Source: Palsa-870 sp035937155
GTDB taxonomy: Bacteria; Chloroflexota; Dormibacteria; Dormibacterales; Dormibacteraceae
NCBI GenBank assembly: GCA_035937155.1
Contig: DASYVJ010000036.1
Coordinates: forward strand, 16,236-80,235
Direction of reading: 5' to 3'
Length of the DNA stretch: 64,000 nt
Position numbers and translations under genes: made by a program
The notes under the pieces: generated by a model
Seen by the model: the letters and a program-made list of their open reading frames with translations, nothing else
Databases searched by the model: none
Told to the model about the DNA's origin: nothing
Shown: piece after piece, positions 32,684 through 42,083 of the stretch
Numbering within the stretch: position 1 is the first letter of the stretch
How the letters are laid out: every line of letters starts with the position of its first letter

Positions 32684-34351
32684 ATGGCCGATACCACGTT
32701 GGGTTCGCCGGGGGCCGCCGCCAGGCCTGGGCTGTTCCTGCGCAACGCGACCGGGCTCGTCAAGTCCTGGTCGACGTTCGACGCATTCATCTACTCGTTC
32801 TGGTCCATCAACCTGATCACTCTCGGCCTTTACGGCATGTCGTACGTGTACACGGTTCCGGACGGCCAGCTGCTCGCCGGGATCCTGCTGTTTGGCGTGC
32901 TCGTCACTTTTCTCGTGATCACTTACGCGATGTTGGTTAGCGTGATGCCGCGCACGGGCGGTGATTACGCCTGGCAGAGCCGCGTTCTCGGCGGCGGACT
33001 TGGTTTCGTCTTATCCATCACCGGCTGGTGGTTCACGCTGTTCCTCTGGACGCCGATCTACGCGAACATCCTGGTCGTCCAGTTCTTCTCGCCCCTCGCC
33101 TACACGCTTGGCTGGACCGGCGTCGCCACCTTCTTCACCAGCCAGACCGGCATCTTCGTCTCCTGCTTGATCGTGCTCGCGTTCGTGAGCATCGTCGTCA
33201 CGTTGGGCATGGAGACGTACGCGCGCATACAGAAGGCCTGCTTCTGGATCGGCCTCGTAGGACTTGCCGTCGTCTGCGGCCTGCTCCTGTTCTACAGCCA
33301 GAGCGACTTCCAGAACGCCTTCAACCGCGAGGCGACGAGCCTCTTCGGCGCCCCCGCCAATGCTTACCAGGGAACGATCGACGCAGCAAGCAAGACGTTC
33401 GGAGGCTCGAACTTCGGAACGCTTTCATTCGGTCCTGCGCTTCTACTGCTCCCCTGGCTGGCTTTCTACCTGCTGTGGCCGAACTGGGGCGCGACCCTCT
33501 ACGGCGAGGTCCGCGGAGCCAAAGACATTCGCAAGCCTTTCTGGAGCATGTTCGCGGGTCTCTGGGTCACGGTTGCCATGGTTGCGCTCGTCGTGATCCT
33601 GATCAACAAGACCATCGGCTGGAACTTCTACCAGTCGGCCAATGCGGCTTACTGGAACAACCTGTTCGCAGCCCCGGGCGCCGTTGCCCCGCCGGTTCCG
33701 ATCTGGCCTTACCCCGTGATGTTCGCGGGATTCTTGGTCGACAACCATCTCTTCCAGGCCCTGTTGATCATCGTCATGGGCCTGTGGTTCTTCGGCTGGG
33801 CCGGAACGCTGTTCCTGTCCTCGACTCGCGTCATCTTCGCCGCCGCCTTTGACCGCGTGCTGCCGTCATGGGCCGCCAACATCTCGGCCAAGCGCCGCGT
33901 GCCTTACGGCGCGCTGGTCCTCATGATCGTGCCGTCGCTCGTGATCAGCGCGATCTACGCGTACAAGCCGGACTTCACCAGCGTGTTCCTGGACGCTACC
34001 GCGGTGCTTGCACTGACCTTTCTCGCGACCGTGGTTGCAGCGATCATCCTGCCCTGGCGACGCAAGGACCTCTACGACGCGTCGCCAATCGCCAACTACA
34101 AGATTGCCGGGATACCGATGATCTCAGTCGTCGGTGTGATCAGCGGTTTGTTCCTGCTCTACATGCTCTATCAGTGGTCATTCAACCCTGACAACCTCTA
34201 TGGGACGTCGTTGCAGAAGACGCCCAACTCCGTCATCTACTTCGTCGCGACATACGTTGCGGCGGTCGTCATCTACGTGATCGCCCGAGTCGTCCGGAGC
34301 CGGCAGGGCATTGACCTTCGCCGCATCCACCACGAGATTCCGGTTGAATAG
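32684..34351 (+). CDS. APC-superfamily amino acid/amine permease
   Basis: 555-residue integral membrane protein with about twelve hydrophobic segments and a strong AAGGAGG site. Family features: the early unwound helix region near NLITLGLYG, and MPRTGGDYAWQSRVLGG, the consensus loop of amino-acid permeases (PRxGGxY). It probably imports the amine substrate of the surrounding catabolic genes. Confidence 0.88.
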   Translation: MADTTLGSPGAAARPGLFLRNATGLVKSWSTFDAFIYSFWSINLITLGLYGMSYVYTVPDGQLLAGILLFGVLVTFLVITYAMLVSVMPRTGGDYAWQSRVLGGGLGFVLSITGWWFTLFLWTPIYANILVVQFFSPLAYTLGWTGVATFFTSQTGIFVSCLIVLAFVSIVVTLGMETYARIQKACFWIGLVGLAVVCGLLLFYSQSDFQNAFNREATSLFGAPANAYQGTIDAASKTFGGSNFGTLSFGPALLLLPWLAFYLLWPNWGATLYGEVRGAKDIRKPFWSMFAGLWVTVAMVALVVILINKTIGWNFYQSANAAYWNNLFAAPGAVAPPVPIWPYPVMFAGFLVDNHLFQALLIIVMGLWFFGWAGTLFLSSTRVIFAAAFDRVLPSWAANISAKRRVPYGALVLMIVPSLVISAIYAYKPDFTSVFLDATAVLALTFLATVVAAIILPWRRKDLYDASPIANYKIAGIPMISVVGVISGLFLLYMLYQWSFNPDNLYGTSLQKTPNSVIYFVATYVAAVVIYVIARVVRSRQGIDLRRIHHEIPVE

Positions 34352-34362
34352 GAGTTCCAAGT

Positions 34363-34386
34363 GCCGCCGGGCTTCTGCCCGGCGGC
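34363..34386. terminator. strong hairpin between permease and alcohol dehydrogenase genes
   Basis: GCCGCCGGGC-TTCT-GCCCGGCGGC, a perfect 10-bp stem starting 12 nt after the permease stop. The following bases are TCACTTAATAAAT, without a real T-run. It may be a partial terminator or an mRNA-stabilising processing element inside the operon. Confidence 0.5.
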
Positions 34387-34403
34387 TCACTTAATAAATC
34401 CCA

Positions 34404-35582
34404 ATGTTGGAATACACACTTCGCACTTACCAGAGCCCAACTCGCCTCGTGCAGCGGCTCGGCGCCATCAAAGAGCTCGGCACCGAGGCGGGCCTGTTGG
34501 GCATGCGCCGTCCTCTCCTCGTCACCGACGCCGGCGTCAAGGCCGCCGGACTCCTGGACACCGCGTTGGAGGCTCTGCGCGGATCTGACGTCCAGCCTGT
34601 CGTGTTCGACAAGGTCAAGGCAAACCCTGGCGTCGACCTGGTCGATGCCGGCGCTGCCGAATACCGGGCTCAGGGGTGCGACGGGCTCGTCGCGATCGGC
34701 GGTGGCAGCTCGATGGACACGGCCAAGGGCATCGGCGTCGTCGCCGTGCACGACGGCAGCATCGTCGATTACGAGTGGGGCCACAGCCCGATCCGCTCGC
34801 GCATCCCGCCGATGATCGCTGTCCCCACGACGGCGGGCACCGGGAGCGAGGTCACGCTGTGGGCGGTCATCACGGACCCCAAGCGCAAGATCAAGTTCAA
34901 TGTCGGAGGCACGCCTGACATCGCGTCATGGGTTGCGCTGATCGACCCCGAGCTCACCATCAAACTCCCTGCTGGGGTGACGGCCGGCACCGGTATGGAC
35001 GCGCTGGCGCATGCCGTCGAGTGCTTCACGATGGTCTATCACCAGCCGTTCACTGATGCGGTGGCGCTGCTTGCGATGGAGTACGTCGCCCGCTATCTGC
35101 GTGTCGCGTTCTCACAGGCGCAAAACCTCGAAGCGCGGTATCACATGAGCGCGGCCGCAATGCTCGCCGGTCTCGCATACGGAACCGACTCCGCCGGCGC
35201 CGCGCACGCGATGAGCCAGACCGCCGGCGGCGTGCATGACGCGCCGCACGGCGCGCTGACGGCGCGCCTGCTCGGACCCGTCATGGAGTACAACCATTCC
35301 GGCGAGCCGGAGCGCTTCGCGCGCATGGCGACCGCCTTCGGGTTGGACACGCGTGGCGTATCGGCCTGGCGCGCCGCCGAGATGGCTGTCGAGTACATCC
35401 ATCAGCTGACGATCGATGTCGAGATCCCCGGCATGCAGCAGCTGGGCTTCAGCGAGGACGAGATCCCGATGCTCGCCGACAAGGCCTATGCCGACCCGCA
35501 GACGATCGGCAACCCGCGAGATGTCGACGCCGCCGCCTACCGGCGCATCTACCAACAGGCCTTCAATGCCCATCCGAATTAG
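34404..35582 (+). CDS. iron-containing (type III) alcohol dehydrogenase, GbsB-like by context
   Basis: 392 residues. The NAD-binding motif GGGSSMDTAKG, PTTAGTGSEVT, and metal ligands in GMDALAHAVE, AAHAMSQ and DAPHG are present. In the usual HxxxH block the second His is replaced by Gln (HAMSQ), while the metal-binding first His is kept. With the aldehyde dehydrogenase 39 nt downstream it resembles the Bacillus GbsB/GbsA pair that turns choline into glycine betaine. Another alcohol is possible. Confidence 0.88.
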   Translation: MLEYTLRTYQSPTRLVQRLGAIKELGTEAGLLGMRRPLLVTDAGVKAAGLLDTALEALRGSDVQPVVFDKVKANPGVDLVDAGAAEYRAQGCDGLVAIGGGSSMDTAKGIGVVAVHDGSIVDYEWGHSPIRSRIPPMIAVPTTAGTGSEVTLWAVITDPKRKIKFNVGGTPDIASWVALIDPELTIKLPAGVTAGTGMDALAHAVECFTMVYHQPFTDAVALLAMEYVARYLRVAFSQAQNLEARYHMSAAAMLAGLAYGTDSAGAAHAMSQTAGGVHDAPHGALTARLLGPVMEYNHSGEPERFARMATAFGLDTRGVSAWRAAEMAVEYIHQLTIDVEIPGMQQLGFSEDEIPMLADKAYADPQTIGNPRDVDAAAYRRIYQQAFNAHPN

Positions 35583-35621
35583 CCGGGCGCGCGCAGGGCG
35601 CCCAACAGAGAGGACAGACCA

Positions 35622-37088
35622 ATGACGATCGACGTAGCCAGGTCTGTCAAGAAGATGTTCGTCGCCGGTGAGTGGACGGAATCAGAGAGCGGCCAGCGAT
35701 TTGAGGCCACGAGCCCCGCGACAGGCGATGTGATCGGGCAGGTGCCCAAAGGCACTCGCGCCGACGCGAAGCGCGCGGTCGAGGCCGCGCACAAAGCCCG
35801 CGCGGCGATGGCGAACCTGAAAGGCTTCGAGCGTTCGAAGCGGCTGCACCGCATCGCCGAGGCGATCGAGCGACGCCGCGAGGAGCTCGGCCGCCTTCTG
35901 ACGCTCGACCAGGGCAAGCCGCTCGTCGCCGAAGCGCTGGGCGAGGTAGACGAGGCGGCCGAATACTTCCGGATAGCGGCTGAGGATTTGAAGCGGCTCG
36001 AGGGCCGCGTCCTGCCTTCGGCCAGTCCCAGCAAGCTCGTCCTGGCCCGTCACTACCCGCGTGGCGTCTACGGAATCATCACTCCCTGGAACTGGCCCCT
36101 GACCATGGCGGCTGAGCTGATCGCCCCGGCGCTGGCGGCCGGCAACACCGTGGTCTGGACCCCGGCCACGTCCACCAGCCTCATCTCGGTCGCCCTGATG
36201 GAGTGCCTCGCAGAGGCCGACCTGCCGGCCGGCGCCATCAACCTGGTCACGGGTCCGGGCGCCGAGGTGGGCGATGAGGTCGCGGGACATCCGCTGGTGG
36301 ACGGCGTCGGCTTCGTCGGTTCAACGGAGACCGGCGCGTCGGTGGCGCGCCGCGCGGCGGGCAAGCACGTGATGCTCGAGCTCGGCGGAAACGGACCGAT
36401 GGTGGTGTTCGGCGACGCTGACATCGGCCGAGCCGTCGAAGGCGCCATGGTCGGCTGCTACCTGTGCGCCGGCCAGAGCTGCACTGCCGGTGAGCGAATT
36501 CTCGTCGAGGAATCCGTGCGCGATGAGTTAGTGGCCAGGCTGGCCGACGCTGCCCGGGCGCTGCGCCTTGGTGATCCGTTTGATGCGGAGACGACCCTGG
36601 GTCCTCTCAACAATGAAGGGGTCGCGACAAAGATGGACGAGCACGTCGCGGACGCGGTCGCGCGAGGCGCCAAGCTGGTCCTGGGCGGCGAGCGCGCAGA
36701 AGGCTTTCCGACCCGCCTCTACTACCACGCAACCATCCTCGACGGCGTCGAGCCATCGATGCGTGTCAGCCAGGAGGAAACGTTCGGCCCGATTGCACCG
36801 ATCATCAAGTTCCGCGACGAGAAGCAGGCGCTGGAGCTCGCGAACGACTCGCCGTACGGATTGCTCGGCGCGGTTTACACCAAAGATCTTTCGCGCGCTC
36901 TGCGCTTCGCGGATGGGCTGGAGACGGGCTGGGTCAACATCAACGAGTCGACCAACTATTGGGAGGCGCATCTGCCGTTCGGTGGTCGCGCTGGCAAGAA
37001 GAGCGGAATCGGACGAGTTGGCGGGCGCTTCGCGCTCGAGCAGATGACCGACCTCAAGACGATCGTGATCGAAATCGAGAGCCTTTGA
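35622..37088 (+). CDS. aldehyde dehydrogenase, betaine-aldehyde type by context
   Basis: 488 residues. Catalytic Cys287 in GQSCTAGER, general base Glu253 in LELGGNGP, and Asn157 in PWNWPL. The cofactor-binding block that normally reads KP(S/A)E here reads VVWTPATS, with Thr in place of the conserved Lys, so cofactor handling may differ. It follows the alcohol dehydrogenase closely and would finish oxidation of betaine aldehyde or a related aldehyde. Confidence 0.9.
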   Translation: MTIDVARSVKKMFVAGEWTESESGQRFEATSPATGDVIGQVPKGTRADAKRAVEAAHKARAAMANLKGFERSKRLHRIAEAIERRREELGRLLTLDQGKPLVAEALGEVDEAAEYFRIAAEDLKRLEGRVLPSASPSKLVLARHYPRGVYGIITPWNWPLTMAAELIAPALAAGNTVVWTPATSTSLISVALMECLAEADLPAGAINLVTGPGAEVGDEVAGHPLVDGVGFVGSTETGASVARRAAGKHVMLELGGNGPMVVFGDADIGRAVEGAMVGCYLCAGQSCTAGERILVEESVRDELVARLADAARALRLGDPFDAETTLGPLNNEGVATKMDEHVADAVARGAKLVLGGERAEGFPTRLYYHATILDGVEPSMRVSQEETFGPIAPIIKFRDEKQALELANDSPYGLLGAVYTKDLSRALRFADGLETGWVNINESTNYWEAHLPFGGRAGKKSGIGRVGGRFALEQMTDLKTIVIEIESL

Positions 37089-37090
37089 CC

Positions 37091-37864
37091 GTGGAGTCAC
37101 GGCTGACTCATCCCCTCGAGGATCCCATCGACGAAGCCAGGCGCCTGGCGGACGCGGCGAGCAGCAAGGGGCTGCGACTCAAGCTGCTTGGCGGAGCGGG
37201 CATCCACCTGCACTCGCCGAGCGCGGCTCACGCGCCCCTCAAGCGGAAGTACGGCGACCTCGACTACGCGATGGCAGGGCGCGACCGAAAGTCCGCTTTG
37301 GACTTCTTTCCAGCCCTTGGCTACGAGGCGAACGAGCGCTTCAATCTCATGCAGGGAGACCGGCGGCTCTACTTCTACGACTCGCACAACAGCCGCCAGG
37401 TCGACGTGTTCATCGACGTGTTCAGGATGTCGCACGTCATCGATCTTCGCGGCCGCCTTGACCACGAGGGGCCGTGCGCGAACCCGTCAGATCTGCTCTT
37501 GAGCAAGCTGCAGATCTACGAGGTGAATCGCAAAGACCTGGTCGACCTCGTCGCGCTTGTGCTCGACCACCCGGTCGAGGCCGGCTGGGGGGACGAGGTG
37601 ATCGACGCGGGCTACATCGCGCGAGTCGCGGCGCAGGACTGGGGTCTCTATCGCACACTGCAAGTCAACACCGAAAACCTTCGGGCCACCCTCGACGAGC
37701 TGGACGTCAACCGCGAGCTGGTCCGCTCGCGTCTGGACGAGCTGTGGCGGGCAATCGACGCGCAGCCAAAACCGCTCAAATGGAAGCTGCGGGCGCAGGT
37801 GGGCGACCGCGTCCAGTGGTACGAGCTGCCGGAAGAGACTCGTTCGCCCTACCAGCCGGAGTAG
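37091..37864 (+). CDS. nucleotidyltransferase-fold protein of unknown function
   Basis: 257 residues from a GTG at 37091, 2 nt after the aldehyde dehydrogenase stop. The N-terminal part, LKLLGGAGIHLHS followed by YGDLDYAMAGRD, has the Gly-rich turn and DxD-like pair of minimal nucleotidyltransferases (AbiEii/LinB-type). The rest includes QVDVFIDVF and LLLSKLQIYE, also seen in such proteins. No antitoxin partner is adjacent, and its place inside a catabolic operon is unexplained. Confidence 0.65.
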   Translation: MESRLTHPLEDPIDEARRLADAASSKGLRLKLLGGAGIHLHSPSAAHAPLKRKYGDLDYAMAGRDRKSALDFFPALGYEANERFNLMQGDRRLYFYDSHNSRQVDVFIDVFRMSHVIDLRGRLDHEGPCANPSDLLLSKLQIYEVNRKDLVDLVALVLDHPVEAGWGDEVIDAGYIARVAAQDWGLYRTLQVNTENLRATLDELDVNRELVRSRLDELWRAIDAQPKPLKWKLRAQVGDRVQWYELPEETRSPYQPE

Positions 37865-37866
37865 CG

Positions 37867-40386
37867 ATGGCGGGACTTCCTACCTCAGCGCGCTGTGTCG
37901 TCATCGGCTGCGGCATCGTCGGCAACAGCCTCGCGTACCACCTTGGGCGTTTGGGGTGGCGCGACATCGTGCTCCTCGACAAAGGGCCGCTCCCCAACCC
38001 CGGCGGATCCACCGGCCATGCCTCGAACTTCATCTACCTGGTCGACCACTCCAAGGAGATGACCGCCCTGACGGTGGAAAGCGTTCGCCAGTACAGGGAG
38101 ATGGGCGTGTTCACCCAGTCGGGCGGCGTCGAGGTCGCGCGGACCAAGGAGCGCATGCAGGAGCTCACGCGCCGGATGGTCTCGGCTGAGTCATGGGGAA
38201 TCGAGCCCGTCTCGTTGGTGACGCCCGCCGAGGTTAAGCAGCTCGTGCCCTACATCGAAGAGTCGATCATCCTGGGCGGTTTCTACACGCCAGGGGTGGG
38301 TGTGGTCGACTCGCTGCGGATGGGCACGCTTATGCGAGAGCAAGGGCAGAGCTCAGGCGCGCTTCACGTGTCGCCGAAGACCGAGGTGGTGGGCATTGAC
38401 GTTGAGCATGGCCGAGTCCGCCGCGTGCGCACGACTCAGGGAGACATCGAAGCCGAGACCGTGGTCATCACGTGTGGGGTCTGGAGCCCGCGCATCGCGC
38501 GGATGGCCGGCGCGCACATACCGCTCACGCCCGCGGTCCACCAGATGATCGATGTCGGGCCGGTGCCGCGATTCAAAGGCGCGAAAAGCGACATCGAGCA
38601 CCCGATCGTCCGCGACATGGACACGAACATGTACGAGCGGCAGGCCGGCGGCGACCTCGAGATCGGTTCCTACGCACATCGCCCGATCCTTTACGACCCA
38701 GAGGACATGCCATCTCTGGAGCAGGCGGCGTTGTCCCCGACCGAGTTCCCCTTCACGCAAGGTGACTTCGAGCTGCAGATGCAGCACGCCCTCGAGCTGA
38801 TGCCCGAGATCGTGGGCGACGAATCGGTCGGAGTGAAATACGCCATCAATGGAATCCTCTCGCTCACCCCGGACGGCATGCCGGTCCTGGGCGAGTCGCC
38901 GGACGTCAGAGGGTTGTGGGCGGCCGCAGCCGTGTGGGTCAAGGAAGGGCCCGGCACCGGCAAGGCGCTCGCCGAGTGGATGGTGCACGGGGAATCGGAG
39001 ATCGACCTTCACTCCTCCGACATCGCCCGTTTCCACGAACACCAGAAGACACGCGCGCACGTGCGCGCGAGGGCGGCCGAAGGGTTCAACAAGACCTACG
39101 GCATCGTCCACCCAAGCGAGCAGTGGGCCTCCAACCGCGGCGTGCGCCTGGCTCCGTTCCACGAGCGAGAGCGAGAGCTCGGCGCGACATTCTTCGAAGC
39201 CGCGGGCTGGGAGCGACCCCAGTGGTATGAATCCAACGCGCCACTGCTGGAGGAGTTCCGCGAACGCGTGACAAGTCGCACGGCTGAATGGGAAAGCCGC
39301 TGGTGGTCACCGCTCATCAACGCGGAACACCTCGCGATGCGCGAGCGCGCCGGCATCTTCGACCTCTCCGCCTTCACCATCTTCGACATCGTCGGCCCAG
39401 GGGCGCTTCAGTCGGTGCAATGCGTCGCGCTTCGGCAAGTGGACGCGCCCGTGGGGCGCGTCGTCTACACGCCGGTCCTGAGCCCGAACGGAGGCTTCAA
39501 ATCGGACCTCACGATCATTCGGCTGAGCGAGGATCGTTTCAGGGTCGTGACCGGGGGCGCCTCCGGCATGTCCGACCGCAAGTGGTTCCACGACCACCTG
39601 CCCGCCGACGGCTCTGCGCAGATGGCCGACATGACGTCGTCGATGACGACGATCGGCCTTTGGGGCCCGCGGGCGCGCGCCATTCTGTCGAGCGTGACAT
39701 CGGACGACGTCTCCAACGAAGGCTTCAAGTTCGGCACGTGCCGGATCATCGAGGTCGACACGCTGAGGGTGCTCGCGTCGAGGATCTCGTACGTCGGCGA
39801 CCTGGGTTGGGAGCTCTACATCACGATCGACCAGGGGCTCAAGCTCTGGGACGCGCTGTGGGAAGCCGGGAAGCCGCATGGCCTCGCACCGTGTGGCATC
39901 GGCGTGTACGGCACCACGGGGCGCCTCGAGAAGGCCTATCGCGCCCACGGCAACGAACTCGAGACCGAGTACAACGTCATCGAGGCCGGCATGGCCGCGC
40001 CGCGCGTCAAGGAAGAGGACTTCGTGGGCAAGGCGGCTCACCTGCGGCACCGCGCGGAGGAGCCGGCAGCCATCCTGTGCACACTGACCGTGGACGACCA
40101 CCGTTCGAAGTCGGGTGAGAAGCGATACATGCTCGGCCGCGAGCCGATCCTCACGCGCGAGGGCAAACGGATCGTCGACCGCCTCGGACGTGGGTCCTAT
40201 GTGACCAGCGCCGGCGCCGGCCCGTCGGTCGGCAAGCACATCCTCATGGCCTACCTTCCGCCGGAGCACGCAGTGGTGGGTGCGGGCCTGGCGGTCGACT
40301 ACATGGGCGAAAGCTACCCGGTGACCGTCGCGGTCGCGGGCGCGACACCGCTGTTCGACCCCGAGAACTTACGAATTCGGGCTTGA
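37867..40386 (+). CDS. FAD-dependent dimethylglycine/sarcosine dehydrogenase-like protein, second paralogue (DAO + GCV_T)
   Basis: 839 residues from the ATG at 37867. The FAD motif VVIGCGIVGNSLAYHL and STGHASNF give His51 as likely covalent flavin site. The DAO domain is followed by an aminomethyltransferase half from about residue 460 (NAEHLAMRERAGIFDLSAF). It differs strongly from the 27612 protein, so the two probably act on different N-methyl substrates (for example dimethylglycine and sarcosine). EtfB overlaps its stop, so it is the most direct electron donor to the ETF. Confidence 0.9.
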   Translation: MAGLPTSARCVVIGCGIVGNSLAYHLGRLGWRDIVLLDKGPLPNPGGSTGHASNFIYLVDHSKEMTALTVESVRQYREMGVFTQSGGVEVARTKERMQELTRRMVSAESWGIEPVSLVTPAEVKQLVPYIEESIILGGFYTPGVGVVDSLRMGTLMREQGQSSGALHVSPKTEVVGIDVEHGRVRRVRTTQGDIEAETVVITCGVWSPRIARMAGAHIPLTPAVHQMIDVGPVPRFKGAKSDIEHPIVRDMDTNMYERQAGGDLEIGSYAHRPILYDPEDMPSLEQAALSPTEFPFTQGDFELQMQHALELMPEIVGDESVGVKYAINGILSLTPDGMPVLGESPDVRGLWAAAAVWVKEGPGTGKALAEWMVHGESEIDLHSSDIARFHEHQKTRAHVRARAAEGFNKTYGIVHPSEQWASNRGVRLAPFHERERELGATFFEAAGWERPQWYESNAPLLEEFRERVTSRTAEWESRWWSPLINAEHLAMRERAGIFDLSAFTIFDIVGPGALQSVQCVALRQVDAPVGRVVYTPVLSPNGGFKSDLTIIRLSEDRFRVVTGGASGMSDRKWFHDHLPADGSAQMADMTSSMTTIGLWGPRARAILSSVTSDDVSNEGFKFGTCRIIEVDTLRVLASRISYVGDLGWELYITIDQGLKLWDALWEAGKPHGLAPCGIGVYGTTGRLEKAYRAHGNELETEYNVIEAGMAAPRVKEEDFVGKAAHLRHRAEEPAAILCTLTVDDHRSKSGEKRYMLGREPILTREGKRIVDRLGRGSYVTSAGAGPSVGKHILMAYLPPEHAVVGAGLAVDYMGESYPVTVAVAGATPLFDPENLRIRA

Positions 40387-41147
40387 GGATCCTCGCATGC
40401 ATCAAACGGGTGCCGATCACCGGAGGCCGGATCGTGTTGACGGAAGACTCGCGCGCCATCGACACGCGCCACCTCGGCTTCACGATGAGTCCCCACGAAG
40501 AGTGTGGCGTCGAGGAGTCGGTGCGGATCATCGAGGCAAACGGCGGTGACTCGGTAGTAATTACGCTCGGACCGCCAGAGGCGGTGGAGCAGCTCCGCGA
40601 CGCCATGGCTCTGGGCATCGACCGGGCGATTCACCTACAGACCGATGGTCAGGAATGGGATGGGGAAACCACCGCCGCCGCTCTGACCGAGGCGATCCGG
40701 GCCGACGAGGCTGCGTCCGGACCATTCGACCTCGTCTTTTTTGGTAACGAGTCGGCCGACTCGGGAGGCTTCCAGGTCGGCGCCCGCGTCGCGTTCACGC
40801 TTGGCCGCCCGTGCGTTACCGGGCTCAAGCGCGTGGCGATCGAGGGAGCTTCGGTGCGCTGCGAGCAGGAGGTCGAAGGCGGCCGCGATGTCTACGTCGT
40901 GCCGCTTCCAGCGGTGCTGACGGTGAAAGAAGGATTGAATCTGCCACGCTACCCGTCGGTCCCGGGTCGGATGCGAGCGAGCCGCAAGCCGGTCGCCGTC
41001 AACACGCCGTCACGGCCTGACTCGCGACTCGAGCTCGTGCGCCTCGTCGTGCCGGAGGGGCAGGGCAGGCGCGCGGAGGTCTTGGGCAGCGGCGCCGCGG
41101 CGGCTCCGGCCGTCGTCGAGATGCTGCGCAGGGCGGGAGTTCTGTAG
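40383..41147 (+). CDS. etfB: electron transfer flavoprotein subunit beta
   Basis: 254 residues from a TTG at 40383 overlapping the dehydrogenase stop (TTGA). The opening ILACIKRVP, the block MSPHEECGVEESVRI, and GNESADSGGFQVGARVAFTLG match EtfB (AMP-binding subunit). With EtfA it takes electrons from the flavin dehydrogenases. Confidence 0.9.
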   Translation: MRILACIKRVPITGGRIVLTEDSRAIDTRHLGFTMSPHEECGVEESVRIIEANGGDSVVITLGPPEAVEQLRDAMALGIDRAIHLQTDGQEWDGETTAAALTEAIRADEAASGPFDLVFFGNESADSGGFQVGARVAFTLGRPCVTGLKRVAIEGASVRCEQEVEGGRDVYVVPLPAVLTVKEGLNLPRYPSVPGRMRASRKPVAVNTPSRPDSRLELVRLVVPEGQGRRAEVLGSGAAAAPAVVEMLRRAGVL

Positions 41148-42083
41148 ATGGTCCTCGTCCTGGTCGAGCAAACGGACGGCAAAGTCGCAGATCCGTCGCT
41201 CCAGGCGCTGACGCTGGCCAGGTCGTTCGCGCAGCCGGTTGACGCCCTGCTGATGGGAACCGCCGCCGATCTGACACAGCACGGGGTGTCTGTCGCCCAC
41301 GTCGCGGAGCACGTGGCGCTGGGTTCCTTCGCCCCGGACGCATGGGCCGCGGTCCTGCATCAGCTGGCGGTGAGCCTGAATGCCAGCGCCGTCCTCGCCG
41401 CCGGCACCGAGCGAGGCAACGAGGTCATGGCCCGCTTGTCGGCGCGAACTGGTCTTCCCCTGGCAGCGAACTGCATCGCGGTTTCGCCAGGCCCGCCGGT
41501 GACGCTGACCCGCCAGCGCTGGGGCGGCAGCCTGCTCGAAGAAGCGCGTCTGAACAGCGAGCGCCCGCTCATCACCGTCGCGCCGCACGTGGTCCCGATC
41601 GAGCCGGCGCCGATGCCCGCGGCCATCGAGCGGTTTGCTCCAGAGCTGACCGACAGCGACCTGCTGGTCCGCGTCGTCGAGCGCGTCGCGGCGGTGGGCG
41701 GGGGCATCTCGCTTACTGAGGCAAAGGTGGTCGTGAGCGGAGGTCGAGGCGTCGGGTCGAAGGAAGGCTTCGGCATGATCGAGGAGCTGGCCGGCCTCCT
41801 TGGAGCGGCGGTCGGCTGCTCGCGCGCGGTGACCAGCGCCGGCTGGCGGCCGCATACGGATCAGGTCGGGCAAACGGGGACGAAGATCGCGCCCGAGGTG
41901 TATATCGCCTGCGGCATCAGCGGGGCCACCCAGCACATGGCGGGCTGCAAAGGAGCCAAGCGCATCCTGGCAATCAACTCGGACGCGCAGGCCCCGATCA
42001 TGCTGAGCGCGGACTACGCGGTGGTCGGCGATCTCAAAGAGATCGTGCCGGCGATCTCGGCGGAGATTCGCAAGTCCAGATGA
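41148..42083 (+). CDS. etfA: electron transfer flavoprotein subunit alpha
   Basis: 311 residues beginning right after the etfB stop. The FAD domain at the C-terminus is clear: VVVSGGRGVGSKEGF, SRAVTSAGW, QVGQTGTKIAPEVYIACGIS and AINSDAQAPI. It passes electrons to the membrane Fe-S protein next door, whose start overlaps its stop by 4 nt. Confidence 0.93.
   Translation: MVLVLVEQTDGKVADPSLQALTLARSFAQPVDALLMGTAADLTQHGVSVAHVAEHVALGSFAPDAWAAVLHQLAVSLNASAVLAAGTERGNEVMARLSARTGLPLAANCIAVSPGPPVTLTRQRWGGSLLEEARLNSERPLITVAPHVVPIEPAPMPAAIERFAPELTDSDLLVRVVERVAAVGGGISLTEAKVVVSGGRGVGSKEGFGMIEELAGLLGAAVGCSRAVTSAGWRPHTDQVGQTGTKIAPEVYIACGISGATQHMAGCKGAKRILAINSDAQAPIMLSADYAVVGDLKEIVPAISAEIRKSR

Noticed and set aside
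37091..37864. AbiEii-type toxin of a toxin-antitoxin system
   Set aside because: No antitoxin-like gene is adjacent and the gene is coupled to metabolic genes on both sides.
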